Shown: positions 14,472 through 16,897 of the stretch, in pieces
Layout: each line of letters starts with the position of its first letter
Position numbering within the stretch: position 1 is the first letter of the stretch
Assembly: GCA_016794445.1 (NCBI GenBank)
Contig: JAEUKC010000241.1
Span: 1 to 16,897, forward strand
Length of the DNA stretch: 16,897 nucleotides
Reading direction: 5' to 3'
From: JADJMO01 sp016794445
Lineage (GTDB): Bacteria; Myxococcota_A; Polyangia; Polyangiales; JADJMO01
Program-made: the position numbers and the translations under genes
The notes under the pieces: model-generated
What the model saw: only the letters and a program-made list of their open reading frames with translations
What the model was told of the DNA's origin: nothing
Database searches by the model: none

Positions 14472-14958
14472 CCCACTGGTTGGTGAACTTGGCGGCGGCG
14501 TCGTAGCTCTTCTTCATGTCGTCGATGATGCGCTTCTCGACGATGCCGCCGACCATGAAGACCTTCACCTCGACGAAGGCCTTGGCGATGCGGTCGCAGC
14601 GGTTGTCACCGCGCGCCTCGCACCAAATCTCGCCGTCGATGCGGGTCTTGTCGGGGAGCGAAGCCGGCGTGACCTTGAACTTGTAGCGGCCCGTCTTCGG
14701 GTCCCAGGTGCCCTCTTCCGTCCAGGAGAGGTCGCCGACCACCTTGGCCACCGGTCCGGGCAGGTCGGCCGCGGGAGGGTTCAGGTAGACTTTGCGCGAC
14801 CGCGACCCGTTGGCGCCGTCGGTCTGGCTCAGGAGCTTGAACTCCCGGAACTTGAGGGCCTCGAGATACAGCCGCCGGTTGTACTCCTCGTCGAAGACGC
14901 ACTTCCAGTACGCGTCGACGCTGCAGTCCATCGAGTTCCGGATCTCCTGTTCGGGCAT
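14452..14958 (-). CDS. DUF2505-like (SRPBCC/START-type) protein
   Basis: The product has 168 residues, soluble, with no signal peptide. It resembles DUF2505 proteins of the SRPBCC lipid-binding superfamily: an early FDEEYNRRLYLEALKFREF segment, PVAKVVGDLSWTEEGTWD in the middle, IDGEIWCEARG, then VEVKVFMVGGIVEKRI and a C-terminal helix ending NQWVKEKGW. Such folds bind hydrophobic ligands in a deep pocket; the ligand here is unknown. The ATG at 14958 begins the family-like start (MPEQEI). The TAG stop at 14452 lies inside the end of the convergent nuclease-like gene. It is divergent from the barrel gene, with 245 bp between. Confidence 0.85.
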   Translation of the reverse strand: MPEQEIRNSMDCSVDAYWKCVFDEEYNRRLYLEALKFREFKLLSQTDGANGSRSRKVYLNPPAADLPGPVAKVVGDLSWTEEGTWDPKTGRYKFKVTPASLPDKTRIDGEIWCEARGDNRCDRIAKAFVEVKVFMVGGIVEKRIIDDMKKSYDAAAKFTNQWVKEKGW

Positions 14959-15192
14959 GCGCTCTCCGTCGGGTTTCGGCCGCCTCTGCGGCGTTTTCGA
15001 GGCGACGGTACCATCCTGGCTCCGAGGTGGGAGCGTTTCGTTTCACGCCCACCCGAGAACCGGCGGTCACACCGGGGGCGGACAGCACGCCTCACTTCCA
15101 GGGAGTCACGGCGCGAAAACGTGCGGATCTGGACTTGGAGGGCATTCGGCATCAAGATTGCTCTCTCCCGAGGCGTCCGCCGCACTTGCGGC

Positions 15193-15198
15193 AAGGAG
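15193..15198 (+). promoter_or_regulatory. Ribosome-binding site of the barrel gene
   Basis: AAGGAG lies five bases before the ATG at 15204 and decides this start over the longer open frame, which begins at 15027 without a signal peptide. Confidence 0.8.
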
Positions 15199-15203
15199 TC
15201 ACG

Positions 15204-16043
15204 ATGACCACCCGTACCTCCAGCTCCCACTCGGTTCGTCGCTTCGCCTCCGTCGGGGCCGCGCTCGCGGTCACGGCGCTCGCCGCAGTCGCCTCCGCGG
15301 ACGAGCCGAAGTGCCCGCCCGACGCGTGGTTCTGCGCAGAAGGCGAGATCAAGATCGGCGTCCCGGGCAATCCCCCGCCGCCCGTCACCCCCGCGCCCGC
15401 GCCGCCGCCGGTGGTCGTCTACACCCCGGCCCCTGCGCCGCCGCCCCCGGTGGTCCAGCCGCAGCCCGTCTACTACCCCCCTCCGCCCCCTCCGCCGCCG
15501 CGCCAGGTCTACCGGAGTGAGGTCGGCATCAACTTCCACCTCACCGGCGCCGCGTTCGGCTCCAACGAGAACATGACCAGCAGCGCCGCTGCGGGCGGTG
15601 TCGGTGCGGCCATCCGCTTCCGGCCCACCCCGCGCTTCGCGCTCGACCTCGGGCTCGACGTCATCGGCGGGACCGACGCCAACGGCTTCAAGCGGAGCGA
15701 GGTGCCGTTCACCATCGCGGGCCTCCTCTACCTGAACCCGCGGTCCAAGGTGCAGGTCTACCTGCTCGGCGGCATCGGCTTCAGCACGGCCCGCGTCGAG
15801 ACCGTGACCACCCAGGGCTACGCCGTCGACGACCGCTATTCCTACTTCGGCGGTCTCTTCGGCGGTGGTCTCGAGCTCCGCATCGCCCCCAAGGTCGCGC
15901 TCAACTTCGACGTCCGTGGCTTCGTCCGCGGCCGCACCGACGACGCCGCCAAGTACAACCCCGAGTTCCGCGCCAAGGACGGCCGCACCACCAACACCTC
16001 CGGTGGCGCGCTCTTCAACGGCGGCCTCACGCTGTACTTCTAG
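15204..16043 (+). CDS. Outer-membrane beta-barrel protein with Pro-rich N-terminal linker
   Basis: The product has 279 residues. A signal peptide (about 1-32, AAVASA then DEPKCPP) is followed by a linker extremely rich in Pro (56-100, ending in an eight-Pro run) that may span or bind the cell wall. From about 104 to the end, alternating hydrophobic beta strands (EVGINFHL, VGAAIRFRP, FALDLGLDVIGG, VQVYLLGGIGF, YFGGLFGGGLELRI, VALNFDVRGFVRG) and a final aromatic F are typical of an OmpA/OmpW-type small barrel of about eight strands. AAGGAG supports the start. A 10-bp inverted repeat follows 37 bp after the stop. It is divergent from the DUF2505-like gene. The exact role is unknown. Confidence 0.88.
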   Translation: MTTRTSSSHSVRRFASVGAALAVTALAAVASADEPKCPPDAWFCAEGEIKIGVPGNPPPPVTPAPAPPPVVVYTPAPAPPPPVVQPQPVYYPPPPPPPPRQVYRSEVGINFHLTGAAFGSNENMTSSAAAGGVGAAIRFRPTPRFALDLGLDVIGGTDANGFKRSEVPFTIAGLLYLNPRSKVQVYLLGGIGFSTARVETVTTQGYAVDDRYSYFGGLFGGGLELRIAPKVALNFDVRGFVRGRTDDAAKYNPEFRAKDGRTTNTSGGALFNGGLTLYF

Positions 16044-16080
16044 ACCAGGACTCGTAGACCAGGGCGGCCCTCCGCCTCCC

Positions 16081-16111
16081 GACGCCGCGACGGACCTCCG
16101 TTCGCGGCGTC
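16081..16111 (+). terminator. Inverted repeat after the barrel gene, possible terminator
   Basis: GACGCCGCGA (16081-16090) pairs perfectly with TCGCGGCGTC (16102-16111); inside, CGG can pair with CCG. It lies 37 bp after the stop at 16043 and before the next gene. No T-run follows, so it would be a non-canonical terminator. Confidence 0.5.
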
Positions 16112-16168
16112 GACGCGTTCGTGGGATCGCTTCGAGTCGCTGGCGTCCCGTGGTAAGCCCGACCCCAG

Positions 16169-16822
16169 ATGGAGCCACGAGCGATCGATCGGGAGCCCAT
16201 GGGTTCGCCCGCGCCCCTCCGGCCGCGCTCTCGCTGGCTCCTCCGCGCGGCGCTCGTGCTCGCGTGGGTCGTCGGCTTCGGCGGTGGCTATGCTTCCTGC
16301 GGGAGCCTCGCCTACTACCGCACCCCGCAGGCGCTCGCGCCCTCGAGCCCGAACCCGACCACCTTCGAGGACATCGCGGTCGCCGCGCGCACGAAGTTCC
16401 GATCCACCCGCCTCCCGCTCTCCATCGCCTGGTTGCTCGTCTCGGCGGTGCTGGTCCTCGGCGCGGCGCGCACGCTCGCGCGCCGCCCAGGAGGGCTCTC
16501 GCTCCTGCGCCAGGCCTGCGTCGTGGTCTCGTTGCTGTCCGCCCTCGACTTCGCCGTCTCCGGACCCGAGCGCGCGTTCCTCGTGGAGCAGCTCGCGCTC
16601 CTCCGCGCGAGACAGCTCGACAAGCTGCCTCCAGACATGACCCGCGAGGCGTTCACCCAGACCGCGCGGGCCGCGGGTCGCGTAGGCATCGCGCTGCGCT
16701 TCTTCGCCGAGGTCGCGTTCTTCTCGGCGCTCGCCATGGCGCTCGGTCGAAAGGCCGTGGCCACCGAGCTCGCGCCGCGCGAACCCGCGCCGCTCCCGCC
16801 TCCCGAGGACGACGAGGGATGA
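16169..16822 (+). CDS. Four-helix membrane protein upstream of mutL
   Basis: The product has 217 residues and is not recognised. Helices are visible at about 24-45, 83-102, 113-131 and 171-192, separated by a hydrophilic loop (50-80) and a charged helical loop (132-168). The C-terminus is Pro/Glu-rich. An alternative ATG at 16199 (residue 11) is preceded by GGGAG and may be the true start, since the first ten residues add nothing hydrophobic. The last codons overlap mutL by four bases (ATGA), so translation is coupled. The coupling is a sign of co-expression only, not of a repair role. Confidence 0.75.
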   Translation: MEPRAIDREPMGSPAPLRPRSRWLLRAALVLAWVVGFGGGYASCGSLAYYRTPQALAPSSPNPTTFEDIAVAARTKFRSTRLPLSIAWLLVSAVLVLGAARTLARRPGGLSLLRQACVVVSLLSALDFAVSGPERAFLVEQLALLRARQLDKLPPDMTREAFTQTARAAGRVGIALRFFAEVAFFSALAMALGRKAVATELAPREPAPLPPPEDDEG

Positions 16823-16897
16823 GCAGGATTCGGGTCCTCCCGGCGGCGCTCCGGGACCAGATCGCGGCGGGCGAGGTCGTCGAGCGGCCCTCGTCCG
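16819..16897 (+). CDS. mutL: DNA mismatch repair protein MutL (5' end, partial)
   Basis: The first 26 codons read MSRIRVLPAALRDQIAAGEV and then VERPSS, the conserved start of the MutL GHKL ATPase domain (IAAGEVVERP). MutL couples MutS mismatch recognition to downstream excision. The gene runs off the window. Its ATG lies within the ATGA that also ends the membrane-protein gene. Confidence 0.95.
   Translation, partial: MSRIRVLPAALRDQIAAGEVVERPSS

Overview
The window is very GC-rich and densely packed. Several traits point to a Myxococcota member, probably of the Polyangia: two secreted kelch/Cys-rich proteins ending in MYXO-CTERM-type tails (Gly-Cys, one hydrophobic helix, Arg cluster), many lipoproteins with Asp/Ala/Thr-rich linkers, a DUF2505-type protein, a membrane-anchored zinc-ribbon protein, and a Pro-rich outer-membrane barrel protein. 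This assignment is by protein style only; no rRNA is present.

Layout. 1-42 is the last codons of a plus-strand gene, stop/start-coupled to a four-helix membrane protein with PH-like domains (42-1238). It converges on a lipoprotein GH92 alpha-mannosidase-family enzyme (1195-3525, minus). Divergent from that is a lipoprotein with a zincin HEIFH motif (3590-4633, plus), which meets a PEGA-like membrane protein (4636-5523, minus). A small 8-Cys lipoprotein follows (5572-5946, plus), then two tandem paralogous kelch/Cys-rich/MYXO-CTERM proteins (5948-8398 and 8421-10874, minus). A secreted alpha/beta-hydrolase gene (11052-12102, plus) is broken by a frame change at its nucleophile elbow.

The next block is minus-strand: a zinc-ribbon/membrane-anchor protein and a translationally coupled small protein (12103-12746), then one-piece tmRNA ssrA (12995-13348, tag ANDNAYALAA). 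The DNA just downstream of ssrA carries a second, degenerate copy of the tmRNA 3' tail 90 bp away, a strong GNRA-loop hairpin and an 18-bp palindrome. On the other side of ssrA lies a plus-strand Rpn/PD-(D/E)XK-type nuclease-like gene with an in-frame 12-bp tandem repeat (13536-14471). The right end holds a DUF2505-like protein (minus), an outer-membrane beta-barrel protein (plus), a four-helix membrane protein, and the first 26 codons of mutL, which starts inside the stop of the membrane-protein gene.

How the genes work together. Most are single genes in alternating orientation, with stop codons of convergent neighbours touching or overlapping, so no large operon is visible. The common theme is the cell envelope: at least four lipoproteins, two candidate myxosortase substrates, two multi-helix membrane proteins and a barrel. 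The part most suggestive of genome plasticity is 12.8-14.3 kb around ssrA. No complete defence island, CRISPR array, transposon or prophage is visible.
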